A program made the position numbers and the translations under genes. Positions 11,858-25,200 of a DNA stretch of 64,000 nt are shown here, in pieces (the first letter of the stretch is position 1; each line of letters opens with the position of its first letter). This DNA comes from Schistosoma haematobium (Eukaryota > Platyhelminthes > Trematoda > Strigeidida > Schistosomatidae). The stretch lies in contig NC_067197.1 in the NCBI RefSeq assembly GCF_000699445.3, positions 12,778,152 through 12,842,151 on the forward strand. The letters run 5' to 3'. Below the pieces are notes generated by a model. That model was not told the DNA's origin, searched no databases, and worked only from the letters and a program-made list of their open reading frames with translations.

Positions 11858-13844
11858 CTTAAGAGTAGAAAAATAAGAAAAAAAAAGTATTTTGGTAGTC
11901 GAGCAATAAATAAATAAAAATATTATTCGAATTACAATTTCATGACTAATTAATTGAAATTTCAAAGAGAAAATAATATAAATAAAAATGATGTAGATTT
12001 AAAAAGTCAAGGATTTGATTATCAACATTATTACGACACGTGTACTATCGAATAACTGCTGCTTTCCATCATTCTGTGGCTTGTGCTAAATAAATCAGGA
12101 ATTCATCGTAGCTAAACCTATGAAATATGAAAGATTCCGAATTTCAACGTTAGAAGCTATTATTAACAAATTTATTCACCGTACGATGTCCTAAACAAGT
12201 TAGCCTATCATACTACATGTGAAGAGCATTTAGTAATTAATAGATGAAAATATATAACACTTGAAATTCGAAACCCATATTTTTCGCAATAATTAGAAGC
12301 CCGGTATATGCAACACAACAGAAAGAAAGTTGTATTTGTAAATATTTCGGCTATTGAAATTAAAAATAACTCCAAAGTTTCACTTGACAGGCGTAGTTGA
12401 TAATTTTGAGTTTTAATGATTTCCCTAAAGATACTTGTATCAGATTGCAGAGAAAAATGTAGTTATTTTAATTTCGATCACTTAGAATTTTCTGTATATT
12501 ATTTCTTTTTGAAAATAATATATTTGAATGAAAGAAACGTATTTAATATCCTTGAAGATAGTATAGATAAAACATTTTGGGTAGGGAAACGATCCAACAA
12601 AAACTTATTTGGTCATATTTTCTTAGGGCAAACCCATAAGTTCTTCTTTATACAAATCGTTTTAAAGAATCGAGAATAGTTAATTAAATTATAAATTATT
12701 TAGGAAATAACACCTTTGCAGTTCCCAGGAATATAGGGTGTGATAATGTGCATATAAAACAAGTAATAGTTAAAATGTTGATTCTGATGGTATATATATG
12801 CTAGCGGTTTTTAGTGTTCAATACTTTCATTTCATCACACTCCACAAGTATTAACTGACTCATATTTCGCGTTGCTTTTAAGCTGGAGTTTTTCTGCTTA
12901 TATTGAAGAATACCTATAAATGAAAGCGTTAGTTGGGTAACGGTAACAATATCCTAACCATTTCAGCAAATTTCATATAAAGATTAATCCAATTTATTCG
13001 TAACAGCAAAGCCCATTATCACAAGTAAGCAATGTACCTGAGACGTTGAACACTTGGCATTCTTACCATATATATATGCGAACAAATAGACCAATGTAAG
13101 TAATTCCTTTTAATTATTAAGAGAAAAAATATTATCCATTATATCCCTAACATGATTTTCATCAGAGATTCTACTGATGAAAAATTTATTATTTTAACCT
13201 AGATTTAGTTCCTCTCACGCAACATTCCATTACGACAATAGAAACATAATGCGTTTAATCTTTTAATCCATGCATGAATGAATAAATAACTCAGTTTCCT
13301 TTTCTGATAAACGAACTGGTATGCTAAGTTTTAGGTGATGTGCTTTTTTCTCCATTGTTTTATGTGATAAGTTATTTAGGTAGTACATAGAAATAATAGG
13401 GCAAACCAATCGCGTTTTATAGTTATTTATTTATTACTAACTACTTTCTCATGGTCAGTAGCATGACAAAAGTGAACCATTCTAAAAAAAAGAGCAAGGA
13501 AAATCACTGCTAAAATTCACCACCCGATTAATTGAATAAAACATCAGCAGAATTCTTCATCTGAGATATGAACTTTCATCATTATCCCATAATCGTTTAA
13601 CACTTATTCACATCGAAATGATGAAACTATCTAGCGATAAGTTCTGATAATATAAAAAGAAGCTATTAACGAGAAGTATAACGAACTGTGAACTGTATTC
13701 ATGCGAAAAACACTCTAGGAAATTAAGCAGTTGAAATAGACAAGAACCTGTAATTTAGCATCGTATTAGTCAATCATCTTAACGTTTGAAGTGTTCAGAA
13801 ATAACATAATAACAAAATATTCGAAGTAACTCATACAAGCTTAC
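11858..13844. other. Intron 9 without recognised elements
   Basis: AT-rich. An open frame at 12416-12679 on the plus strand has no splice or family support and is taken as chance. Confidence 0.5.
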
Positions 13845-14274
13845 TCGACTTTATCCAGATTCCTGAATTCAGTAGAAAATTTCATTTTCCATACATCTAC
13901 ATCTTCATGACAAAAAGTGGGACCAGCAGAATTTTTTGAATTTGATGATTGACTTCCATTATCCGGTATCTTCACATCAATAAAACCATTTCCTGTGTTG
14001 TTCAATAAGATATTTTCATCTTGAATCATTTCCAGTCTGGAATTCCGTTTAATATCCTGTTGGTCCGATAGAGAGAATAAATTCTTTCCATATCTGTTGA
14101 TCTTACATTTATCTTCATTTTTAAAAAATAGATCACTTTGAGATGACAAACATTTAACAGTTTCATCAATTTTTATCACTTCAGGATATTTTATTAACTC
14201 ATCATTTAATAAGACATTATCCAACTCTCCGATAATCTGATTAAAATCATCCGGAAGTGAACAACTGTTATCTT
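13845..14274 (-). CDS. Exon 9 of the spectrin-repeat-like gene
   Basis: 430 nt, open throughout, entering in phase 1 and leaving in phase 2 (donor GTAAGC). The encoded region is acidic and Asn/Ser-rich (for example DDFNQIIGELDNVLLNDELI) with no recognised domain; a linker or binding region is the likely role. The ATG at 14290 lies upstream of the inferred acceptor and is not used in this model. Confidence 0.7.
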
Positions 14275-15239
14275 CTACGATAGAAAACATTTACAATAAC
14301 ACTAATATCAGAAATAATGATTATGATAAATAATATGCGTATTCTATTCAATGATATTATATCAACTAATAATTCATAGATATTCAAGTAGTAATACATA
14401 AATTGAGTTAATTAATTTCACATGGCCAATAAAAATCACTAGTTGAGTAATGAGCAGCCAATCGTCAATGAGATACACATTTTAATCATTATACTGTAAT
14501 TCGATTGGTCAATTTCGAACATTTCAATCATTTGTTTAATAAAGATGAATAATGATAATAATCAACTCATGAAATAGTCTGTATTGTTTATCTTTTTAGT
14601 TATAAGCTTAAATCATCAACAAACATCACATAATGAATACATAACAGACTGTTAACTAATAACAAAATGAAAAATGAGAAGAAAACAAGGAAAGAATTGA
14701 TTTTAAAAGAAAAAAAAACTTATGTCACATTGAATTTGTATGTCACACCCTAAAGCCGACTATTACTACTCCAATTATTGTAGTGTACACAGATATGTGT
14801 ACATACTTATGTATAATCATGTCGACTTTGTTACCTGTTAATCGATTTCGCAACAGCGCCATATGTGTGGACAATGTATATGCGTTTTGTTTTCAGAAAA
14901 AAAAGAGAAGTGCATAAACTACTTAAAAATTCTAAATGACAGACAATGTGTAAGAAGAGACTAAAATCAAATTGTGGAACATATGTATGGATAAATCAAA
15001 ACAGACAATAAAATAAAATGGAAACCAAATAAATTTATATGAACTACATACATAAAATAAGAGATGAGAATAGAGAAAAATTAGTCAATTAATGAATGAA
15101 AAAGGGGTCTAAATCAAAACCAAATTATCTCATTTATTCAGTAGTATAGAATGCCATAAATGACGTACATGTATATAGTAATAGCGCAAAAGAAAACTTA
15201 AAGACCATAATGAACTGAATGCTGGATAAAATGTTCAGT

Positions 15240-16275
15240 TGCTCAAGTTTCATTCTGACAAATGAATAATGAATGGAAGGGTTTGACAGGAACTACGCAG
15301 ATAAAACGATGCAACCGTTTTCTCTATTTCTAAATTGTCATGTACAGAAGTGATTGACAGATTTAAAAGTGTCCTTTTTAAGTAACCAATGTTGTTCAGC
15401 GACGCATGGAGCAATCAAAACAAAAAGATTACGATTCATAATCGAAACATTGTCTTTAACGACACATATGAGGCTACTGAGAATCTTAAATCATTATGTC
15501 AGATCTGTAAACCAATGACCATAAACATGTTTATGTGCTCAACTTTGAACCGAATTCTACAAGTAAAGAATAATGATACCAGTGAACTTCTCGAATCAAA
15601 GTAAGTGAGATAAGAGAATGAAGTTACCATCTGACGACTGAAATTTCATAGACTCAGAACAGCTTGAAAACACTTTGAAGATATTGGTGGGTAGTAAAAC
15701 AGCACTGAAGGCTGTGTTCCTCAGTTAAATGAGAAAAATAAACTGGTCTTTACACGAGACTTTATGTTTCAACGAAGAAAAGCCATAAGAACAAACACCA
15801 CTCTATAAGTACTATCTACATGAATTTAGGGAAGCAGGGATAAAACAGTTCATTAAAAAGGTCATTCGATCCAAGATTTCGATAACACAATACATGGCTG
15901 ATTAAAAAAGCTGACTGACAGATACAGCAAGTAAATAATGCCAAAGTGTAAAAAATAGGAAACAGATTCTATTCTGTTGGTTAGAAAAACTCAAGATAAA
16001 TCTGACTCTTGAAAGGGATAGTGGCGTAACTTTGAACAATCAAATTTCCCTGATTTAGCTTTACAAGAGAGACTTAGTATTCTGCAAAATTAAAATGAAC
16101 AGATAAATTTACTGGTTAAAGTTAAGAAAACCAACGCCCTCAATTGAATCCGAGATGTTGGGCCTGTTTTCAGAAGAGAAAAGTGGAATGATAGAATTAA
16201 AACAGTAAAATCAAGTCAGTGTGAAACTCCATCAATATTTTGTTGTAAAAATGTATTCCAATAGTAAGCTGTTAA
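15240..16275 (+). other. A-rich, partly open stretch of unknown origin
   Basis: 71 codons are open from 15389 and run straight into a GTAAGTGAG donor-like site at 15602. Further short open runs follow (for example FTRDFMFQRRKA near 15755), separated by stops. Low-GC, A-skewed codons look like an old decayed element or pseudogene lying antisense in intron 8. No family recognised. Confidence 0.3.
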
Positions 16276-16829
16276 TTAACTGATGTAATATACTACTCAG
16301 TTCAAATTATATAAGTCTGAATATAAGTTTGACTTTAAATAAATCAATAAAGGCTTGTTTACAGATACCAGTTTGATTTATTTCCACAGTCAAATAAATA
16401 CATATCATTAGACTTTATATATCCTAACTATTGTTGTTGGATTCAGAGGTCTCATCATAAGGTACAATCACCAGTGCACAGACACAAAATTTTAAAGTTT
16501 ATCTCAAAGTTTGATGAAAACAGCTTAAACTACAACACAAATTTAGTGTTGACCGTTTCATCCAAGCACTGTCATAATATATCCTAGATATCAATCAGTT
16601 ATTCATTCATAAGTGACAAGGACAATGATAGATATGTTTATCGGTCAAACTTGACAAACCACATTAGTTTGACAAGATGAAATTATCAAAATGAAACTCA
16701 GAGTAGTGAAGGTAGTAACAATATCAGCGTTGGTAGGAGAAAGTAAGTGTAAAACTGAATAATTTAAGAGGTAAGAATGAATTCAGGGAATAAAAATCAT
16801 AAGACAATTCTAAGACTCAAAATCTTAGA

Positions 16830-17085
16830 GAAGATGAGGCAGAATTATCTGTGCCATTGCGATCACACAGACTCTAGCAAAGTACTTTGCACATAACTAC
16901 ATTACCCAATCTACTTGTCAGTGTCTTCACAGAATTGTTCGTAATGTTGTTCTGGCAGTCCCTAGCTACCTTCCAACCTAATCCTATCCCCACCAGTATT
17001 TGTGAAATATATGTATACATATGTAAAGTATACACAACCAGGCGTAACCAATCCAGCCTATTTAAACCGCATAAATCCCCATGAT
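16830..17085 (-). repeat. Probable dispersed repeat (moderate GC)
   Basis: More GC-rich than its surroundings and lacking coding signal; on the minus strand it contains GTGGGGATAGGATTAGG and CTAGGGACTGCCAGAAC. Judged a repeat from composition only; no second copy was found in this window. Confidence 0.3.
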
Positions 17086-18345
17086 ATTTCAAATAATTTC
17101 CCGAAATGATTGTAAGCATCTAAAAATTTAATCATTTAAGAAGATCGAAACGACACTGTCGCACAGCAATACAATAAGTAATGTTTATACACTTAATAAA
17201 GATAAAGCAGAAAAACAGAATAGGAGCTTGGAGTAAGCAAAACACTTTCTTATAACAATAAAAATGGTTGAATATATTGAAAACAGATTAACAATGTGCA
17301 CAAGTTCATAAAAAAACCTTTCGTGATATTTCTGTTTCTCAGATCTTACAATTTAACAATCAATCATGCTAGGATATCTACACCATAGTGATCTTCGCTA
17401 AATAGGTGTTTTTGTTAGGATTCATTTTTTGCATCGTGTACGTTCTGAAAATATTGATTAATATCCAATTAGGTTTCCAAATATGGAACAAAATTAACCA
17501 CAACGTTTCATGTATAATTTGAAACGTGTAACAGTTGAATCTTTGAACACGTACATAGATGAAATAAATTCACCCGAAATTTCTTGGTACAAATGTTTTC
17601 TGATTATTTTAACCTTATATGTATTATTCATTGTCTATCACTTATAAAACAAAAGTAGTCCAGCAATTTCATAAGCCTGCTAACTGAACGCTCAATCAGA
17701 TTTCATAGCAGCTCTTACTAACCTCAGGCTCAGGGAATAGGGTGATATGGAAAAAAGAGCAAAGGTGCGAAATGCAAAAAGAACGCATTACTCTAAGGTT
17801 TGGTGTGTACAGATAAAGAAGGGTATTTAAAGAGTTACACACTACTATGGACTTATGGAAGTTTCTGGAACTGTAGTGAATATAGTAGCATCATAGGCAA
17901 GTACCCGATCAGAAACGTGACACGTGATTCTTTACATTTAAGAAGTTTCTGAGGAGCTTCTATTCGACGCTGACTGGATAAAGTGTTTCCAAAGGTTTTT
18001 AGGTCCATACAGAACTTTCGGAGGAATACTATGGAATTTCCCAACAGAATCAGTGATTTCAGACAAGATAAATTGTCACACCACGTCTAAAAAACACTGC
18101 AGGATATTTGAAATAACTAGAGAGTGTAATTTATGAATTATATTTGAGAAATGATCTATCCATCTGGAATAGTTTTCTTAAGTGAATCATGAAAACGAAT
18201 GCCTGAAGTGACCACCAAAAACAAATATTCATGCAATATATATATTTTTTTCCAAATAAAAACCAAATTGAAACAGTGAAAAAGGAATAAAATCATTAGT
18301 ATTTTAAAAGGAACTCAATCAATTCTGACGTTTCATCAAACTTAC

Positions 18346-18499
18346 TTCTAAGTCCCTGTTTATCGTTAAGCACGAAAATATCTGAACCAGTAATGGTGTT
18401 GTTGCATGAATAACTATAATATGATTTCATCGGAGGACTTTGTTCCGATTCAAAACCACTTTCGTGTCCATTTCGATACGCGGCATGATGAATCCCAAT
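18346..18499 (-). CDS. Exon 8 of the spectrin-repeat-like gene
   Basis: 51 codons plus one base. It encodes a polar segment with NGHESGFESEQSPP, likely disordered, with a possible Ser-Pro phosphorylation site. Acceptor CGTCTAG and donor GTAAGT both match the phases of exons 7 and 9. Confidence 0.7.
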
Positions 18500-19311
18500 C
18501 TAGACGCAATAAAGATAAGAAGCAAAACTAGTTAGATGAAAATTTTCTGTTGACAATAAGCAAGTAAAAAGTGGGCCTAAACAGAACATACTTGAGTGCG
18601 GTCAGTGGAATTCAAGGTTTTAGGGAACGACATCGTTATTAGTTTAATTGATATGTTGATGTACGCACTAATTCCTCAGTAGCAGAAAGCTTGCTTTATT
18701 CATTCTATAGCACAACATCACCTAACATATATCTTATTTAGAAAAAATTTAACCCAATTTTGTTGGCGCACTGGTATAGAATGATTGCAGTATAAATGCA
18801 AGTAACATCTTACTGGAAAATTATGACTTTCATAACGTTAGAATACTGTCTATACTATTTTTGCGGATTGTCCCATTAAACACATTCGAGTGCATGGTTG
18901 AACCCACTACTCAGAATATACAGTGTATGATAGATTAGTATAAATCTATACAAAGTCTTGTCTTTATCTAACTATAACTGACTATATTTTATTAACTTAC
19001 TAGTAAGTGTGATTGTACTATTTAAATGCCACAAATTTGGCATATTGTATCCAAACTACCGTCTATATATATATTTGGTTCAGGCATGCGTAACTGATTT
19101 ATTTCAAATCATGTTTTATTAAATATTTATCGAAATAAATGTGTATAGAGTTATTTTTTAAATTGAAGATTCAGTAATTTTTTTACTCAACAACTTCTCA
19201 ATTATTAAATTAATATCATATAACCAATGAATTAAAACAAATATCACCAGTATGTATGTTTGAGTACTAATAACACTTTTTATTTAATTATTTAGAATGG
19301 TGGAGAAGATT

Positions 19312-19453
19312 TGTAGCTCAGGTGGTTGATATTGATGGAGTTTTGTTCTCTGAGCTGGACTTCTATCTGAAGTTTGTGCTGATGATGTCGTTCAGAAGAA
19401 CGATGAAAGCTTCACGATCAAGCCATCTAGCTCAGAGAACAAAACTCCATCAA
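19312..19453. repeat. Fold-back element with perfect 23-bp inverted arms and hairpin core
   Basis: Arms at 19334-19356 and 19429-19451 are exact reverse complements (GATGGAGTTTTGTTCTC... on the left). Inside lies CTGATGA (19379-19385), a 6-bp stem with AGAA loop (19388-19403), GAAA (19405-19408), and TGAAG/CTTCA ends (19368-19372, 19410-19414). This is a hammerhead-like order without room for stem I. It lies in intron 7. Confidence 0.7.
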
Positions 19454-19999
19454 AATTATTTACAATCAAATGAGATAGAAAAGCGGTAATTTTAATTCGA
19501 ATCCAAGTGATTGAAAGTTTTAAAACTTTTATTCTCTAGTATATAATATTACTTAAGTGATCGATTGGCCTTAAATCAATGTTACAAATTATTTTATGAA
19601 GCATTACTAAAACAGTATAATAATAATAATAATAATTGTTGTATATTTTATCTTTTGTACGGAACAAAGTACAAGAACTTATTATTATTTAATTAGTTCT
19701 TGAGTAGATTTTTTTTTAAAGTGCGTGGTAGATGGATTAAACTGTATCCATTCACTATCTGTTTCTAAATTATATTAAAATTTTATATCAAGATACAATA
19801 AATTTGAAAATATGAATAATTAAATTTCTTTTTAAAGTACACAACTAGCTTCATTTGTTTTGTTTTTTTAAAAGAATTAATAAACCGCCATTACAATGAA
19901 TGTTATTCAATTAAAAAAAAACAGTATTTGACGCACTTCTAATGATTTCATTAATTTAATCAGTTTGAAGAGTTGACAAACTATCAACACAGAATGAAT

Positions 20000-20024
20000 T
20001 ATATATATATATATATATATATAT
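20000..20024. repeat. (TA)n microsatellite
   Basis: About 12 uninterrupted TA units just 3' (in gene sense) of exon 7. Confidence 0.9.
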
Positions 20025-20135
20025 GGAACAGTTTCTGAATTACATCAACAACAACAATGAGAGAGTTATTTGTAAGCATTCAATTAAAAAAGTACACATA
20101 TAAAACATAGGAAAAAATAACATAAACAAACTAAC

Positions 20136-20468
20136 CTGTTTAGTATTGAATTCTGATAAGTAATTATTTCCATAGTTCTGATATAATACATCATGTCGAG
20201 TATTATTTGAGCATGTATCATGACACATCTCAGTAGTTACACGTTTATTCACATTAGTTTTAATATTTTGATCAATATAAATTGATAATTCTAATAAACG
20301 TAACCATAGAGTATGAAATTTCGCTTCTAATTCACAAACATTTCTTGATAAATTATGCAAATTATTTTGAAATTGTATATCAGCCAGTGTACTAAGTTCA
20401 ACATGATCAACTAATTCTTTAATAGTTGATAAAGTTTTTGAATATTGTTCAATTTGCTTTAAACAAAC
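20136..20468 (-). CDS. Exon 7 of the spectrin-repeat-like gene
   Basis: 111 codons, phase 0 at both ends, between acceptor ATTATAG and donor GTTAGT. It contains the best helical block of the gene: heptad-like Leu/Ile spacing through QYSKTLSTIKELVDHVEL and CELEAKFHTLWLRLLEL. The second of these resembles helix C of spectrin repeats in nesprin/AKAP6-class proteins (inference). The tail becomes Asn/Thr-rich. Confidence 0.8.
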
Positions 20469-21700
20469 CTATAATGTAAATGAAATATTTTCAATAAATT
20501 ATACAAAAGTTGACTGGTATTTAAAGAGAAAAATGTAATTACTAATGTGAGAATATCGCTGAATTTATTCGAGTGTAATTTGTAACTAATCATAGACAAG
20601 AAACTCAATGGTGAAAATGAAGATGAATGTCTATTGACAAATGACACTAGTCATCGGATACTAATTTATTTACTCAATAGTCATAGGTTCATTATCAACT
20701 AATCCGTTTAATTTATTATTCAACATTCAGAAACATAACAAAACAGGGCTCCTTTTTGTGGAAAATGCTTTATAATTGAATAAAATTCGTTTAAATAACA
20801 AAAACGTCTTTCTTTTACAGGAATACAACATTTTGTACGAAGAGTATAATAGTTTACACCGTTCACGATATCATGTATCTGGTTAACCGACTAAAAGTAT
20901 GTGATAAAACAAATAACTAAAAAAAACTAAATATATTTTTTCAAACATTGTTGTAAATTTTTATAAAACTAAGTAATCATTCGAGTGATCGGTTTCGAAT
21001 CCTACTTTTGTATGTAGCCCTACTGATAAACTATGGTAGAACATGGTTTATACCTATACCCTAATGGTTATAAACTTATCACTGCTTCACGTTATAGTAG
21101 TTTACAATTACTTTATCATCAAACCTTAAAATTATCAATGTGACAGTAGATATGCATGCATATTCCAGGAATGCCCTTTGTATTATTTGTTGAGAAACTG
21201 ATAACCTAGTAGGTTATTCATCAATATCGGTAAATGTGAGGTTAATCCTCCTTTATTTTTTAATCAAACACAGTTTAGTGCTCCAAAGCGGCTGACAAGG
21301 CTCATTAGTCGATATTAGTGATTTAACATATCAAAATGTAATCTTCCACTGAACACATTTACATAACCCATTCTTTAACATATTTGTTTGTTGTTTACAT
21401 TTTCATGAGCATTTTTGTTTTGTATAAATAAACACAAAGATGCATGATATTTAGTCACAACATATAGAGATGTTTTTTAAAATAATTGTATTCACAGTAA
21501 TAATCTGATACAAATATTTTCATCCTGTCAACATTTATTTACAGATCACTTAATCAAGGATTAATACAAGAACTCTTTTCATGGACATTAGGTTCCTAAT
21601 TGTAATTTAGCTGCACAATTATTAATTACTTTATTTATTTATTTGAAACTGTTGAGTTAGGTATGAGAGTAAAATATTTAATTCATAAAACATATTTCAC

Positions 21701-21783
21701 CTGATAATATTTAGCTGTAGAAAATTTCTGAACGTTGGATAATGACATTAGACAAGTCATCCATGCTGAAGTATTTGGTAAAT
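21701..21783 (-). CDS. Exon 6 of the spectrin-repeat-like gene
   Basis: 83 nt; it enters with two bases completing the split codon and leaves in phase 0 at CAG|GTGAAA. It encodes a hydrophobic/helical segment (SAWMTCLMSLSNVQKF) that would continue the bundle begun in exon 5. The acceptor is TTTTTCACAG-like. Confidence 0.65.
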
Positions 21784-23331
21784 CTGTGAAAATTAAATAT
21801 ATACAACATTATTTCAATGTGTAACTCACTTTTTTAAGATTACTGTATCATGGTAAAAAGCATTGAAATATATATCGCTCAAAAAATGCTTCTAGATGAA
21901 TGTACAACCTCAAGTGAGAAATAGTTAAGTTTCAGATAGTTTTGCGTACATTTAAAATTTCTTTTATATATAACCTTGAACATAAAACTCGCTAATCAAA
22001 TTAGCCATTCTCTTACACTTTAGTGCGTTTCATTGTACAAGGAAAATAGTTTCCGGAAGTTTTCTTATCAGCTATGTAGAGTTCAAGAAAGGTAAGACGC
22101 TATTTATAACAAGAAATATTCATTCATTCGTTCAAAAAATATTGAGATTGTAGGCTTACGATACCAAGACAAACAAATCATGGAACACATTTAGTTTATC
22201 AATAGTAGAAATTAATCGGCGAAGATAGATTCATTTGTCTTAAATAACACGGTTGTATACAGATGATATATGTGTTGTCTTATTATATAAATCTTTGTTC
22301 AACATTAGTTTTAAATTCAGAACAGAGACAAAATATTTAGAAAAAGTTGGAACATGAGTCTAGTGAAAAAAACACAACTGGTGTAAGGTCTGTAAAACTT
22401 ATTTTAACCAAAATTTACTATATATATGCTTTCTGAAAACAAGATAATGGAACAAAACATCAAATGTAAAGTTCGTCAAGCAGGAATATAACTTAATAAG
22501 CCATTAAGAGGACCCAGAATCAATGAAATGATTTTCATTAAATGTTGTCACATGCTTGAACTATTAGGTTTCAATATCTTTCTACTGCTTATCAGTGTGA
22601 TGAAGTTTGGTGAAATTTTAAGTTAATAGTATAAAACATTTCCCATCGATTTCGCATGTAGATATGTGCCATAACATGACATGTTTTAAGGTTTAGGCCT
22701 TCAAATAAATGTTTCAGTGTTTTGAAAACAAACATCGTATAAACCAAGGAGACTTTCCCTATTGTCAATATCTTACTGATAATATCAACCAAAACTTTCA
22801 CAATATTCAGAAAACTGAATTCCACTGCATAAAACTACCCATATATACTAACAACTCATAACTAAGATGAAAAACCCAAGTACTCCGTTCAGGATACGGC
22901 AAATACCAAAAAAAAATTGGTCAAATACAGTCCTGAATACCAGCGATGGGAGAATACAAACCGAAACAAAAAACATTGAGCTCTTTGAACAAGTTAGTCA
23001 CAATCTAAAACCAGTGTATCATTGGATAACACAATGACTTTTAGGCAACAGTTACTAGTTTCGAAACTGAGTGCTTATCAGCGTTGGAATAAAAGTATGT
23101 CCAGTTATTCAATCATCAGAACGTGCATCATGGATTTAACTTCTAGCCATCATCAGATATACTGAAGTTCTGAAACTAAAAGCCAATATCAAGGTATCTT
23201 ATTCATGATATACATTTGCTAATTGCGACTGATCCATCGAAATCATTAAAATGGAATCATGAGGGAGTACAAACATTTACAAATAATCTCAAAAAAACCC
23301 AAAATAATGCTGATAAAAATGTAGTACTTAC

Positions 23332-23385
23332 TAGAAGCTAACGTGTTCAACCATGCATCAATTTTCCTGAGATCTGAATCAATAT
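23332..23385 (-). CDS. Exon 5 of the spectrin-repeat-like gene
   Basis: A 54-nt exon whose first two bases complete the codon left open by exon 4; it ends in phase 1 before GTAAGT. The encoded LRKIDAWLNTLAS has the Trp at the position typical of helix A of a spectrin repeat. It is short, but the phase, acceptor (TTTACAG) and protein character agree on both sides. Confidence 0.65.
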
Positions 23386-23751
23386 CTGTAAAGACAAGGT
23401 GAACAGTAATATATAAACTTACAATGAATTAAATTAATCAACTGTTGTGGTTATGAATAAACATTATAATGCTCAGTAAAGAAACACATCACTATGAATA
23501 GAACAAGGAAGATTATCACAACATTCTTTAAATTATTTTTTTAATGAATATCTCTTAGGTTGTGAGCCTTACTTCGTGTTGTAAATTCATCATTTCACAG
23601 TAACGAAAACACTCAAAAATGCACTTTATTTTTCAGAAAAACGTGGACTACTTGTTCATCACGTAAGTAGTATGTCACTGAAAAAGAAAAAGAGAATTCA
23701 GCACACATAGACCTTCCTATATGTGTCATTACACAAACGGTCGGATAAATC

Positions 23752-24455
23752 AGGATGGCTATCAAACAAATCAAGAGCGGAAAAGCAGCAGGACCTGACA
23801 ATATACCAGCCGAAGCACTGAAGTCAGACATCGATGTAACTACAAACATGCTTCACCTTCTATTCAAGAAGATTTGGGAGGAGGAACAAGTGTTGATGGA
23901 CTGGAGAGGACACCTCATCAATATATCAGAGAAAGAAAATTTGGGCAAACGTGAGAACCACAGAGGCATCACACTACTATCAGTACCAGGAAAAGTTTCC
24001 AACAGTGTTGCTGAACTGGATGAAAGACTTAGTAGATGCCCAGCTTCGACATCATAGGTCGAATTCGGTGAGGACAGGTCATGTGCAGACCAAATCGCGA
24101 CACGATAGATCATCGTTGGACAATCAATTGAATGGAGTTCGTCACTGTACATAAACTTTTCTAATTAGAAGAAGGCGTCTGATTATCGATAAGAGAACCG
24201 TATGGAACCACCTTCGACACTATGGTGTACCTGAGAAGATAGCCAACATCATACGGAATTCATACGACGAACTACAGTGCAGAGTTGTGCGTCGAGATCA
24301 GCTCACAGGTGCATTTCAAGCAAAGACCTGTGTCGCTCAAGGATGCCTACTCTCACCCTTTCTCTTTCTTCTGGTAGTTGACTGGATTATGAAGACCTCC
24401 ACACATGAGGGGAAGCACGGTATACAATGGATAGCTCAGATACAACTCTACACAT
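23752..24455 (+). pseudogene. SR2/RTE-like reverse transcriptase fragment
   Basis: The plus strand encodes the front of an RT domain: IKSGKAAGPDNIPAEALK, ENHRGITLLSVPGK, then after frameshifts TVWNHLRHYGVPEKIANIIR and a CLLSPFLFLLVVDWIMKTST block. FADD and the thumb are absent, and several frame changes occur around 24050-24180. It is a truncated, dead copy in intron 4, close to exon 5. It belongs to the same type as the minus-strand remnant at 54470-55640, whose CLLSPFLF block is closely related. Confidence 0.85.
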
Positions 24456-25059
24456 AACTGAAAACTAGATTTGTTCTGTTATTTAAATGTTAATTGATTT
24501 TCATGTTTAGTATATTGGAAAACATCTACTTTATTTTCACTTTTAAATTTAACAGACAAAATCAAATACGGTATTTTCAAGTGTAAACTAAGAATGTGTC
24601 GATTCCGATAAATCCATTCGAACACATGTTTAAGTATAATTAGCATATGTTTGCATAAAAAAGAAAATGAACAAACATACATTTACCATGATCGGTGAAT
24701 TGTCTACACGTTTTTGAATAATCTTGAGTATTATCAAATATTTAAGTGTTTCTCTAAAGGTAATTCAATAAATTTTACAAAGTAGGTTTAAATTACTAAC
24801 TAAACTTCCATTAAGAGTAAGTAGTATATATAAATGTGAAAAAAACATCGTTTTCTTAGTAAATTGTACATCACTGATGCATGCTGAAAGGCGTTTTGAA
24901 AGTAGTCAAAATGAGAGTTCAAGGTACTGGTGTAGGGAATGAACACTCAGGTGGGAGCAACCAATATTTTATTTTCTTACTAAATTACAGAATATCTTCC
25001 TAAAATATGCGAACAATGCAATAAATACTTCATTTGCAAATCTTCCATGAATTGTCCTT

Positions 25060-25200
25060 CACATTCTATATGATTCCTTCAATTCACAGTTCTTTTCGAT
25101 TTCCTTTTCTGTTTTCTTCTAGCCGACCTTCATGGCCTTCTGCTGCTATGCATTTCTCTTCTGGTGTTACATGCTGCTTATTTCTGTCAACATAAGTAGC
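25060..25200 (-). repeat. Dispersed repeat, copy B
   Basis: Reverse complement of the repeat at 1-130: on the minus strand it reads GCCATGAAGGTCGGCTAGAA ... GAACTGTGAATTGAAGG, matching copy A's spacing. It lies in the 25-kb intron. Confidence 0.5.

Noticed and set aside
12416..12679. 87-codon plus-strand frame in intron 9
   Set aside because: Low-complexity, Phe/Ile/Lys-rich, no splice or motif support.
23853..24152. 99-codon minus-strand frame
   Set aside because: Shadow of the plus-strand reverse transcriptase fragment.
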